NCBI GenBank assembly: GCA_002293505.1
Contig: DBDI01000014.1
Location: 100,577 to 114,698, forward strand
Direction of reading: 5' to 3'
Origin: Alistipes sp. UBA936
Lineage (GTDB): Bacteria > Bacteroidota > Bacteroidia > Bacteroidales > Rikenellaceae
Length of the DNA stretch: 14,122 bases
A model generated the notes under the pieces. That model saw only the letters and a list, made by a program, of their open reading frames with translations, ran no database searches and was not told the DNA's origin. The translations under genes were made by a program, and so were the position numbers. Shown here one piece after another: positions 8,901 to 14,122 of this stretch (position 1 is the first letter of the stretch; the number at the start of each line of letters is the position of its first letter).

Positions 8901-9801
8901 CTTCCTTGTGCAACAATATGCTCTTCGCTCCGCTCTCGATTATGTCGTCTATGCGATCGTCTTCGAGCGTTGTTTCTCTGTCGACGATTATCTCGTTTCT
9001 CTCGATGCTCACCACCTCGCCCGTGTCCTCATCCACAAAGTCCTCCGTCCAGGTCTTCAGAACCCTCGCTGCCAGCCTGCGCCCGACTACCTTCTTCAGA
9101 TTGGCCTTGGTGACCTTCACTTCGTCCGCCAGATCGAAGATTTCAAGTATCTGACTGTCGCTCTCGAATCCTATGGCTCTTAGCAGCGTCGTCACCGGCA
9201 GCTTTTTCTTTCTGTCGATGTATGCATACATCACGTTGTTGATGTCCGTTGCGAACTCGATCCACGAGCCTTTGAACGGGATGATCCTTGCCGAATAGAG
9301 CTTGGTTCCGTTCGTGTGCAGACTTTGTCCGAAGAAGACTCCCGGCGAGCGATGCAGTTGCGACACGATCACTCGCTCTGCTCCGTTGATCACAAACGTT
9401 CCTCTCGGGGTCATATATGGTATCGTCCCGAAATAGACATCCTGCACCACGGTATCGAAATCCTCGTGATCCTGATCGGTGCAGTATAGCTTCAGCTTTG
9501 CTTTCAGCGGTACGCTGTAGGTCAGCCCTCGTTCCAGACACTCGTCTATGGTGTACCTGGGTGGATCTATGTAGTAGTCAATAAATTCGAGTACAAAATT
9601 GTTTCTCGTGTCTGTGATCGGGAAGTTTTCCGCGAAGACCTTGTAGAGTCCTTCGTCGCGTCGGTTTTCGGCCGTCGTGTCGAGTTGGAAAAAGTCGCGA
9701 AAACTCTTTAGCTGTATCTCCAACAGGTCGGGATACGCCATCGTATTTTTCACCGATGAGAAACTGATACGCTGAGACTGAGCTGCTTGCTGTTTGGACA
9801 T
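5962..9801 (-). CDS. rpoB: DNA-directed RNA polymerase subunit beta
   Basis: Beta subunit of RNA polymerase, 1279 residues, complete. Recognisable blocks in order: N-terminal protrusion/lobe with [21 protein letters not shown] (134-154); the rifampicin region [21 protein letters not shown] (475-495); [23 protein letters not shown] (510-532); NGxxxGxN-type core with [10 protein letters not shown] (780-789); [12 protein letters not shown] (1056-1067); and the C-terminal clamp anchor [20 protein letters not shown] (1197-1216). The rifampicin-contact positions equivalent to E. coli Gln513, Asp516, His526 and Ser531 are wild-type here (Gln479, Asp482, His492, Ser497). A charged, Lys/Glu-rich stretch occupies about 909-945. 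The start at 9801 gives the family-like N-terminus (MSKQQ...RISFSSVKN) and is preceded by AAGAAGAA rather than a clear SD. A 204-base structured spacer separates it from rplL. Confidence 0.99.
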   Translation of the reverse strand: [1279 protein letters not shown]

Positions 9802-9873
9802 TTCTTCTTAACGTGATTAGTTTGTGAGTGGCTTAGCCGTTTTTCGGTTGTCGCCATCTAAATTTTTTTTGGT

Positions 9874-9904
9874 GGTCGGTGGTCTCGTCGGCATCCCGCC
9901 GACC
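9874..9904 (-). promoter_or_regulatory. competing hairpins in the rpoB leader
   Basis: In the minus-strand RNA, GGUCGGCGG (9904-9896) can pair two ways. GUCGGC (9903-9898) pairs perfectly with GCCGAC (9892-9887) around a 5-base loop. Alternatively the whole 9-base arm pairs with CCACCGACC (9882-9874), 8 of 9 pairs with one C/A mismatch. Both pairings use the same left arm, so they exclude each other. An A8 run follows at 9863-9870. The role is unknown; a leader regulating rpoB expression is an inference. Confidence 0.4.
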
Positions 9905-9950
9905 TATGTCCCTGACTCTCTTTCTCCGACACTCCCTTAGACGCGAATAA

Positions 9951-9983
9951 GGCGTAGGGTTTTTTATCACAAAACCCTACACC
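9951..9983 (-). promoter_or_regulatory. hairpin in the rplL-rpoB spacer, possible attenuator or processing site
   Basis: The 13-base arms 9951-9963 and 9971-9983 pair with a single G-U wobble around a 7-base loop (9964-9970). It begins 22 bases after the rplL stop. On the minus strand it is followed by TTATTCGCG, a weak U tract, so partial termination is more plausible than full termination. Enteric bacteria have an attenuator and an RNase III site in the same spacer, which lowers RNA polymerase output relative to ribosomal protein output. Equivalence here is inferred from position. Confidence 0.55.
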
Positions 9984-10005
9984 TTTCGCGGTAAAAATTC
10001 GAACC

Positions 10006-10386
10006 TTATTTCAGTTCGATTTCGGCACCTGCTTCTTCGAGCTGTGCTTTCAGTGCTTCGGCTTCTTCTTTTGATACGCCTTCCTTGATAGCTTTGGGCG
10101 CTGCATCTACCAGGTCTTTTGCTTCTTTCAAGCCCAGTCCGGTCATTTCTTTCACGACCTTCACTACCTGCAGTTTAGCTTGACCTGCGTTGACCATAAA
10201 CACATCGAAGGTTGATTTTTCTGCCGGGCCTGCTGCGTCACCTCCGCCTGCTGCGGGAGCTGCTACGGCTACGGCTGCTGCTGCGGGTTCGATGCCATAC
10301 TCGTCTTTGAGTACTGCGGCCAATTCGTTTACTTCCTTAACTGTCAAATTTACAAGCTCTTCGGCGAGCTTTTTGATATCTGCCAT
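10006..10386 (-). CDS. rplL: 50S ribosomal protein L7/L12
   Basis: Multicopy stalk protein of the large ribosomal subunit that recruits EF-Tu, EF-G and other translational GTPases. The 126-residue protein has the three standard parts: an N-terminal helical dimerisation domain (about 1-33) that binds L10, an Ala/Gly/Pro hinge (34-57, AAAAVAVAAPAAGGG) and the C-terminal factor-binding domain (59-126) with GLGLKEAKDLV at 83-93. It follows rplJ by 97 bases, an unusually wide gap for this cluster, and its leader is A/T-rich with no Shine-Dalgarno (minus strand AAAATTTTTAACAATG). Such leaders are typical of highly translated Bacteroidota genes, and L12 is needed at several copies per ribosome. Confidence 0.99.
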   Translation of the reverse strand: MADIKKLAEELVNLTVKEVNELAAVLKDEYGIEPAAAAVAVAAPAAGGGDAAGPAEKSTFDVFMVNAGQAKLQVVKVVKEMTGLGLKEAKDLVDAAPKAIKEGVSKEEAEALKAQLEEAGAEIELK

Positions 10387-10445
10387 TGTTAAAAATTTTA
10401 TTAAGTTTTTCTAATTTACCTTTAATAGTGCGGGTGCTAAAGCCT

Positions 10446-10479
10446 CGGCCCAAACTATGCGGCCCACTTCACGCGGCCC
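10446..10479. repeat. three CGGCCC repeats at exact 14-base spacing, rplJ-rplL spacer
   Basis: CGGCCC occurs at 10446-10451, 10460-10465 and 10474-10479 (GGGCCG on the transcribed minus-strand RNA), each start exactly 14 bases from the next. The last two copies extend to GCGGCCC. The sequence between the copies is not conserved. They sit 5 to 38 bases after the rplJ stop and before the A/T-rich start region of rplL. GGCC is self-complementary, so the copies could pair with one another. Confidence 0.6.
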
Positions 10480-10483
10480 TCTT

Positions 10484-11008
10484 TTAAGCAGCTCGCTCTT
10501 CCAGAGACTTGACCAGTCCGGCGATTTTTTGTCCTGCACTGCCTTGTAGAGCGCTGATGACATTTTTCGCTGGTGATTGTAGTAGTCCGATGACGTCTCC
10601 GATGAGTTCGTTTTTGCTCTTGATGTTGACGAGTGCTTCGAGTTGGTTGTCTCCTACATAGACGCTTTCTTCGACGTATGCTGCTTTCAGAACCGGCCTG
10701 TCCGATGTTTTTCTGAACTCTTTGATCAGTACGGCTGGTGCTTTGCTCACGTTTGTGAACATCACGGCGCTCGATCCTGTCAGGGTTCCCACCAGTTCGG
10801 GTTCATTGATTCCTGCTTTTTCCAATGCTTTGATAAAGAGAGTGTTTTTCACCACCACAAGGGCGATCTCTTTTTCGAAACATTTTCTTCTCAGGTTCGC
10901 GGTTTTGTCTGCGTTGAGTGTCGAGATATCGGCCAGATAGAATCCGGGATATTGTCCCAACTTTTCGGCGAGGCTCTCTATGAGCACATTTTTTTCTTCT
11001 CTTGTCAT
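10484..11008 (-). CDS. rplJ: 50S ribosomal protein L10
   Basis: Base of the ribosomal stalk: the N-terminal domain binds 23S rRNA and L11, and the C-terminal helix carries L12 dimers. The protein has 174 residues, normal for the family. It shows the N-terminal L10 block (MTREEKNVLIESLAEKL), then LRRKCFEKEIALVVVKNTL (39-57), the mid-domain GSSAVMFT (78-85) and a long amphipathic C-terminal helix from about 145 to 174 where L12 would bind. The start ATG has a good SD (minus strand GGGGAG, 11016-11021) placed 7 bases upstream. Only 16 bases separate it from rplA, too little for a classical L10-binding leader between the two genes, so any L10 autoregulation must use another site. Confidence 0.98.
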   Translation of the reverse strand: MTREEKNVLIESLAEKLGQYPGFYLADISTLNADKTANLRRKCFEKEIALVVVKNTLFIKALEKAGINEPELVGTLTGSSAVMFTNVSKAPAVLIKEFRKTSDRPVLKAAYVEESVYVGDNQLEALVNIKSKNELIGDVIGLLQSPAKNVISALQGSAGQKIAGLVKSLEERAA

Positions 11009-11015
11009 TTCCAGT

Positions 11016-11021
11016 CTCCCC
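11016..11021 (-). promoter_or_regulatory. Shine-Dalgarno of rplJ
   Basis: GGGGAG on the minus strand, 7 bases before the rplJ ATG and 3 bases after the rplA stop. It fixes the rplJ start. Confidence 0.75.
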
Positions 11022-11024
11022 TGA

Positions 11025-11726
11025 TTAGTTGTTTTTGGATTCCACTGATTTAGCGTCGATCGCTATTCCCGGGGACATAGTCGACGAGAGATAGATGCTG
11101 ATCACGTACGTGCCTTTGGAGGCAGAGGGTTTGAGTTTTAGTATTGTTCCCATAAACTCTTTTGCGTTGTCCACCAGTTGTTCGGCCGTCATCGACACTC
11201 GCCCGATTGAGGCGTGTACGATCCCGAACTTGTCGACTTTGAAGTCGATTTTCCCGGCTTTGACTTCTTCGACGGCTTTTCCGACCTCCATCGTCACGGT
11301 TCCGGTTTTGGGGTTGGGCATCAGCCCTCTCGGACCGAGTATGCGGCCCAATGCTCCCACTTTCGCCATTACGTTGGGTGTACAGATAATCACGTCGACA
11401 TCTGTCCATCCGCCCTTGATTTTTTCGACATAGTCATCCAGCCCCACATAGTCTGCACCGGCTTTCTTAGCTTCGTCTTCTTTTTCGGGCGTACATAGTA
11501 CGAGTACTCTCACCTGCTTGCCTGTTCCGTGTGGTAGTGTGACAACGCCTCTTACCATTTGGTTGGCTTTTCTGGGATCGACTCCCAGCCGCACATCGAG
11601 ATCCACCGATGCGTCGAACTTCGTAAAGGTAATCTCCTTCACGAGCGCTGCGGCTTCGGGTAGTTTGTAGGCTTTCCCAGCCTCTACTTTCCCTTGAGCC
11701 GCTTTCTGATTTTTCGTCAGTTTCAT
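11025..11726 (-). CDS. rplA: 50S ribosomal protein L1
   Basis: Large protein of the mobile L1 stalk, which contacts 23S rRNA and E-site tRNA. In many bacteria it also represses its own operon by binding mRNA. The 233 residues are full length. The L1 signature LGPRGLMPNPKTGTV is at 130-144, and domain I residues TFTKFDASVDLDVRLGVDP (33-51) are the rRNA-binding segment. It starts 17 bases after rplK, with only a weak purine stretch (AAAAGAGA) before the ATG, which suggests translation coupled to rplK. The rplKA pair is the usual L11-L1 unit. I see no clear L1-binding mimic in the short spacers. Confidence 0.99.
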   Translation of the reverse strand: MKLTKNQKAAQGKVEAGKAYKLPEAAALVKEITFTKFDASVDLDVRLGVDPRKANQMVRGVVTLPHGTGKQVRVLVLCTPEKEDEAKKAGADYVGLDDYVEKIKGGWTDVDVIICTPNVMAKVGALGRILGPRGLMPNPKTGTVTMEVGKAVEEVKAGKIDFKVDKFGIVHASIGRVSMTAEQLVDNAKEFMGTILKLKPSASKGTYVISIYLSSTMSPGIAIDAKSVESKNN

Positions 11727-11743
11727 AGTCTCTTTTCGGGTGA

Positions 11744-12184
11744 TTACGCTTGAGGAATTTCGCCTGTGACTCGGATACCCATCGAGCGGGCAGTTCCGGC
11801 CACCATACGCATTGCGGCTTCTACCGTGAAACAGTTCAGGTCGCTCATTTTGCCTTCCGCGATGCTTCTCACTTGATCCGCAGTAACTTCTCCGACTCTT
11901 TTTCGGTTTGGTTCTGCGGAACCGGTGGAGATTTTGGCGGCCTCTTTGAGTTGAACTGCAACGGGCGGCTGTTTGATGATGAAATCGAAAGACTTGTCTC
12001 CGTAGACCGTAATGATCACGGGCAAGACCTTTCCTGCCATCTCCTGCGTTCGCGCGTTGAATTGCTTGCAGAAGTCCATTATATTCACCCCTTTCGAGCC
12101 GAGAGCCGGCCCTACGGGAGGTGAGGGATTGGCAGCACCACCTTTTATCTGTAATTTGATAAATCCAGCGATTTCTTTTGCCAT
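11744..12184 (-). CDS. rplK: 50S ribosomal protein L11
   Basis: Protein of the GTPase-associated centre at the stalk base; it binds the 23S rRNA thiostrepton loop and is needed for RelA activation in bacteria that have it. The 146 residues show the N-terminal domain with the proline-rich PPVGPALG (22-29), where thiostrepton-class antibiotics act, and the C-terminal RNA-binding domain (about 75-146) with IAEGKMSDLN (108-117) and TARSMGI (131-137). The start has a clean SD (TAAGGA) 6 bases before the ATG. It follows nusG by 29 bases, the common nusG-rplK-rplA order. Confidence 0.99.
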   Translation of the reverse strand: MAKEIAGFIKLQIKGGAANPSPPVGPALGSKGVNIMDFCKQFNARTQEMAGKVLPVIITVYGDKSFDFIIKQPPVAVQLKEAAKISTGSAEPNRKRVGEVTADQVRSIAEGKMSDLNCFTVEAAMRMVAGTARSMGIRVTGEIPQA

Positions 12185-12190
12185 AATGAT

Positions 12191-12195
12191 TCCTT
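12191..12195 (-). promoter_or_regulatory. Shine-Dalgarno of rplK
   Basis: AAGGA on the minus strand, 6 bases before the rplK ATG in an otherwise A/T-rich 29-base spacer. It supports the rplK start. Confidence 0.75.
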
Positions 12196-12213
12196 AATTA
12201 TACTTAAAATTGC

Positions 12214-12777
12214 CTACTCCTTTTCGACTTGGGTGAATCCCAGTTCCATTGGAGTTTTTCTCCCGAATATCTTCACGGAGACGGTTAGTTTCTTTCTGTT
12301 ATTGTCAACGGCCTCGATGGTACCCGAGAAGCTCGAGAATGGTCCATCTGTAACTTTGACCGTTTCGCCGACAATGAAAGGTACTTCGTTCTCCTCCTCT
12401 GCTGCGCTCAATTCATCGACTCTTCCGAGGATCCGCGCGACTTCTGCTCCCCTTAGCGGGGTTGCTTTCATCGAGCGTGAGTCTTCTCGCGAGTCTCCGA
12501 GGAAGCCGAGCACATTGGGGATATTTCTGAGGATGTGCGGGATATCTCCTGAGAAGTCAGCTTCTACCAACACGTAGCCCGGGTACGACACTTTATCCTT
12601 CGAGACTTTCTTTCCATTCTTGATGGTGAAGACTTTCTCTGTCGGGATAAGTACCTGGGTGATGCGATCTTCCAGGTGGCGATGTCTGATTTCGGTCTCG
12701 ATATACTCTTTGACCTTTTTCTCCTTGCCACCTATGGCTCGCACCACATACCACTCTTTCTGTGTCTGATTATCCAT
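12214..12777 (-). CDS. nusG: transcription termination/antitermination factor NusG
   Basis: Elongation factor that binds the polymerase clamp through its NGN domain and contacts ribosomal S10 or Rho through its KOW domain. From ATG12777 it is 187 residues. The NGN domain runs from about 7 (KEWYVVRAIGGKE) to 112, including the beta-strand block VSYPGYVLVEADF (63-75). A short acidic linker (DELSAAEEENE, 121-131) leads to the KOW domain, 133-187, with GETVKVTDGPFSSFSGT (137-153). The reading frame is open further upstream to 12915, but that part overlaps secE and does not resemble NusG. The chosen ATG is 2 bases after the secE stop, so the pair is translationally coupled. No insertion marks it as a specialised paralogue such as UpxY/LoaP. 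Confidence 0.98.
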   Translation of the reverse strand: MDNQTQKEWYVVRAIGGKEKKVKEYIETEIRHRHLEDRITQVLIPTEKVFTIKNGKKVSKDKVSYPGYVLVEADFSGDIPHILRNIPNVLGFLGDSREDSRSMKATPLRGAEVARILGRVDELSAAEEENEVPFIVGETVKVTDGPFSSFSGTIEAVDNNRKKLTVSVKIFGRKTPMELGFTQVEKE

Positions 12778-12779
12778 AA

Positions 12780-12974
12780 TCAATACAGAAGTCTGTAGAC
12801 GCCTTTCATCAGGTTTTCGAACGCCAGGTCCATACACAGCACCACGATGGCTAAAATCAGGGAAGCGACCATCACGATGATTGTTGAGCTTTGGAGTTCT
12901 TTGAAAGAGGGCCACGCGACCTTGTTGACAAGTTCTTCGTATGCCTCTTTGATGTATGTTACTAATCTTTTCAT
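12780..12974 (-). CDS. secE: preprotein translocase subunit SecE
   Basis: Small essential subunit of the SecYEG translocon in the inner membrane that clamps SecY. The protein is 64 residues, the short single-span form. A cytoplasmic amphipathic helix (about 1-28) contains the conserved VNKVAWPSFKEL (16-27), and one transmembrane helix covers about 31-52 (TIIVMVASLILAIVVL). The frame stays open upstream through the tRNA gene, but those extra residues are Lys/Arg-rich repeat and tRNA sequence, so ATG12974 is the real start. A purine-rich SD-like stretch, GAAGAGGGGGG (12984-12994), lies 9 bases upstream. It is followed closely by nusG. Confidence 0.97.
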   Translation of the reverse strand: MKRLVTYIKEAYEELVNKVAWPSFKELQSSTIIVMVASLILAIVVLCMDLAFENLMKGVYRLLY

Positions 12975-12986
12975 TTTCGTTTGCCC

Positions 12987-13019
12987 CCCTCTTCTTTTTT
13001 GCTTGCCCTCTTCTTTTTT
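12987..13019. repeat. short direct repeat upstream of secE
   Basis: The 14-base sequence CCCTCTTCTTTTTT occurs perfectly at 12987-13000 and 13006-13019 (period 19), and a partial third copy (TTCGCCCCCTTG) follows at 13021-13032. On the minus-strand RNA it reads AAAAAAGAAGAGGG, an A tract followed by an SD-like purine block, the second copy of which is the probable secE ribosome-binding site. It may be slippage-derived or a duplicated ribosome-loading element. Confidence 0.7.
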
Positions 13020-13049
13020 ATTCGCCCCCTTGTTAAGCCGGGCCCCTTG

Positions 13050-13120
13050 CAGGAGCAGAGAGAATCGAACTCCCACCAAAGGTTTTGGAGACCTTCGTTC
13101 TACCATTAAACTATGCTCCT
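13050..13120 (-). tRNA. tRNA-Trp (anticodon CCA)
   Basis: The minus strand folds into a full cloverleaf: acceptor AGGAGCA/TGCTCCT, D arm GTTT/GAAC, anticodon stem AAGGT/ACCTT with loop CTCCAAA (anticodon CCA at 13086-13088), a 4-base variable region, and T arm GGGAG/CTCTC with loop TTCGATT. A1-U72 and discriminator G73 (13050) are the bacterial tryptophan identity elements. The 3' CCA is not encoded (the gene continues CAA), so it must be added by the CCA-adding enzyme. It lies between tuf and secE and is probably cut out of a longer transcript. Confidence 0.96.
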
Positions 13121-13141
13121 AATCGCCTGTGTTGCCTTCCC

Positions 13142-13184
13142 AACCAGAGGGGCCCCCTCTTTCAGAGTCGGCCCCTCTCTGGTT
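13142..13184 (-). promoter_or_regulatory. long hairpin between tuf and tRNA-Trp
   Basis: Arms 13142-13154 and 13170-13184 form 13 pairs (AACCAGAG...GGGGCC with GGCCCCTCTGGTT) with a 2-base bulge, and the loop holds a further CTCT/AGAG pairing. It starts 8 bases after the tuf stop. No T run follows on the minus strand (next bases GGGAAGG), so full intrinsic termination is doubtful. It may stabilise the tuf 3' end, attenuate, or mark a cleavage site before the tRNA. Confidence 0.55.
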
Positions 13185-13192
13185 TTGGCACC

Positions 13193-14122
13193 TTATTTTA
13201 CGATCTTGGTGATCTGCCCTGCACCCACGGTGCGACCGCCTTCGCGGATTGCGAAACGCAAGCCCACGTTGATTGCCACCGGATAGATGAGCGTAACTTT
13301 GATTGTCACGTTGTCTCCGGGCATAACCATATCGACACCTGCCGGTAGTTCCACTTCACCCGTTACGTCGAGCGTACGGAGATAGAACTGCGGACGATAC
13401 TTGTTGTGGAACGGCGTGTGACGTCCTCCTTCTTCTTTCTTGAGGATGTAGACTTCTGCTTCGAACTCGGTGTGCGGAGTGATGCTTCCCGGCTTGGCCA
13501 CAACCATACCGCGCTTCACATCCTTCTTGTCCAGACCGCGCATCAGCAATCCCACGTTGTCTCCTGCTTCACCCGAATCGAGCAGTTTGCGGAACATTTC
13601 CACACCCGTACAGGTCGATGTGATGGGCTTTTGACCCAAACCGATGATTTCCACCGGGTCACCTACCTTCACGATACCTGTTTCGATACGACCCGTAACC
13701 ACGGTTCCTCGACCGGTGATCGAGAACACGTCTTCCACGGGCATCAGGAACGGTTTTTCGTTTTCGCGCGGGGGGATGGGGATGTAAGTATCCACGGCAT
13801 CCATCAGTTCCATAATCTTGTCTTCCCAGGTAGCTTCGCCGTTCAGTCCACCCAGTGCCGATCCACGGATGATGGGGGCGTTGTCTCCGTCGAAGTTGTA
13901 CTTGCTCAGCAGGTCGCGTACTTCCAGTTCAACCAGGTCGAGCATTTCGGGGTCGTCGACCATATCGCACTTGTTCAGGAACACGACGATCTTCGGTACG
14001 TTCACCTGACGCGCCAGCAATACGTGCTCGTTCGTCTGTGGCATCGGGCCGTCGGTTGCTGCAACCACAAGGATTGCACCGTCCATCTGCGCTGCACCTG
14101 TAACCATATTCTTCACGTAGTC
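13193..14122 (-). CDS. tuf: elongation factor Tu, C-terminal part (cut by the window edge)
   Basis: GTPase that delivers aminoacyl-tRNA to the ribosomal A site. The window holds the last 309 codons, beginning DYVKNMVTGAAQMDG, just after the G3 DCPGH motif, so about 85 N-terminal residues (P-loop and switch I/II start) lie outside. Seen here are the G4 motif NKCD, the G5 motif RGSAL, domain II starting around GRGTVVTGRIETG, and domain III ending AIREGGRTVGAGQITKIVK, the standard C-terminus. The frame continues through the right edge; a GTG at 14116 is an internal Val codon, not a start. It is followed by the hairpin, tRNA-Trp and secE, the common bacterial arrangement around a tuf gene. Confidence 0.99.
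   Translation of the reverse strand, partial: DYVKNMVTGAAQMDGAILVVAATDGPMPQTNEHVLLARQVNVPKIVVFLNKCDMVDDPEMLDLVELEVRDLLSKYNFDGDNAPIIRGSALGGLNGEATWEDKIMELMDAVDTYIPIPPRENEKPFLMPVEDVFSITGRGTVVTGRIETGIVKVGDPVEIIGLGQKPITSTCTGVEMFRKLLDSGEAGDNVGLLMRGLDKKDVKRGMVVAKPGSITPHTEFEAEVYILKKEEGGRHTPFHNKYRPQFYLRTLDVTGEVELPAGVDMVMPGDNVTIKVTLIYPVAINVGLRFAIREGGRTVGAGQITKIVK

Noticed and set aside
7387..9183. A 598-codon open frame on the plus strand, antisense to rpoB
   Set aside because: It is codon-aligned with rpoB, so its stops would require TTA, CTA or TCA codons in rpoB, which this gene avoids. The product is rich in Arg and His and resembles nothing. Codon bias explains it.
9940..9978. Possible Bacteroidota promoter (TTTG, about 20 bases, TATTCGCG) in the rplL-rpoB spacer
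   Set aside because: The -7 box matches only weakly and both elements lie within or beside the hairpin, so I do not call a promoter.
12778..12915. N-terminal extension of NusG into secE
   Set aside because: Out-of-frame secE sequence; NusG similarity begins with MDNQTQKEWYVV at 12777.
12975..13106. N-terminal extension of SecE through the tRNA gene
   Set aside because: The frame happens to stay open, but it would translate tRNA-Trp and a low-complexity repeat; SecE homology begins at the ATG at 12974.
1..14122. CRISPR arrays, insertion sequences, prophage or defence genes
   Set aside because: I saw no spaced palindromic repeats, transposase-like proteins, attachment sites or foreign gene blocks; the window is a contiguous housekeeping cluster.

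Overview
This window is a core housekeeping locus. Eleven of its twelve protein-coding genes, plus a tRNA, lie head to tail on the minus strand. In transcription order they are: tuf (EF-Tu, cut by the right edge), tRNA-Trp(CCA), secE, nusG, rplK, rplA, rplJ, rplL, rpoB, rpoC and ddh (meso-diaminopimelate dehydrogenase). One convergent plus-strand gene, a 1-Cys (Prx6-type) peroxiredoxin, sits at the left edge. An intrinsic terminator hairpin with A-rich and T-rich flanks separates the two directions and could serve both.

The gene order, the sequence of RpoB around the rifampicin region ([12 protein letters not shown] followed by [17 protein letters not shown]), the 1411-residue beta' subunit and the mixture of A/T-rich leaders without a Shine-Dalgarno and SD-bearing leaders point to Bacteroidota. 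An order-Bacteroidales organism of moderate GC (Alistipes/Rikenellaceae-like) is my best guess, from memory of these families rather than from a search.

Region by region: 1-57 is a poly-G run and a short leader; 58-783 is the peroxiredoxin; 803-831 is the shared terminator; 816-1712 is ddh, joined to rpoC by a TGATG stop/start overlap; 1712-5947 is rpoC; 5962-9801 is rpoB; 9802-10005 is a 204-base structured spacer between rplL and rpoB; 10006-12184 holds the L12, L10, L1 and L11 genes; 12214-12974 holds nusG and secE; 13050-13120 is tRNA-Trp; 13193 to the end is tuf. There is no gene-free stretch over 300 bases.

Together the genes supply RNA polymerase beta/beta', the elongation factor NusG that links polymerase to the ribosome, the ribosomal L1 and L12 stalks, EF-Tu that docks at the L12 stalk, and the SecE translocon subunit. 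The unusual passenger is ddh, a lysine/peptidoglycan precursor enzyme coupled to the end of rpoC. I did not find an undescribed system. The points worth a second look are the ddh coupling, the structured leader before rpoB, and the repeats before secE and rplL.
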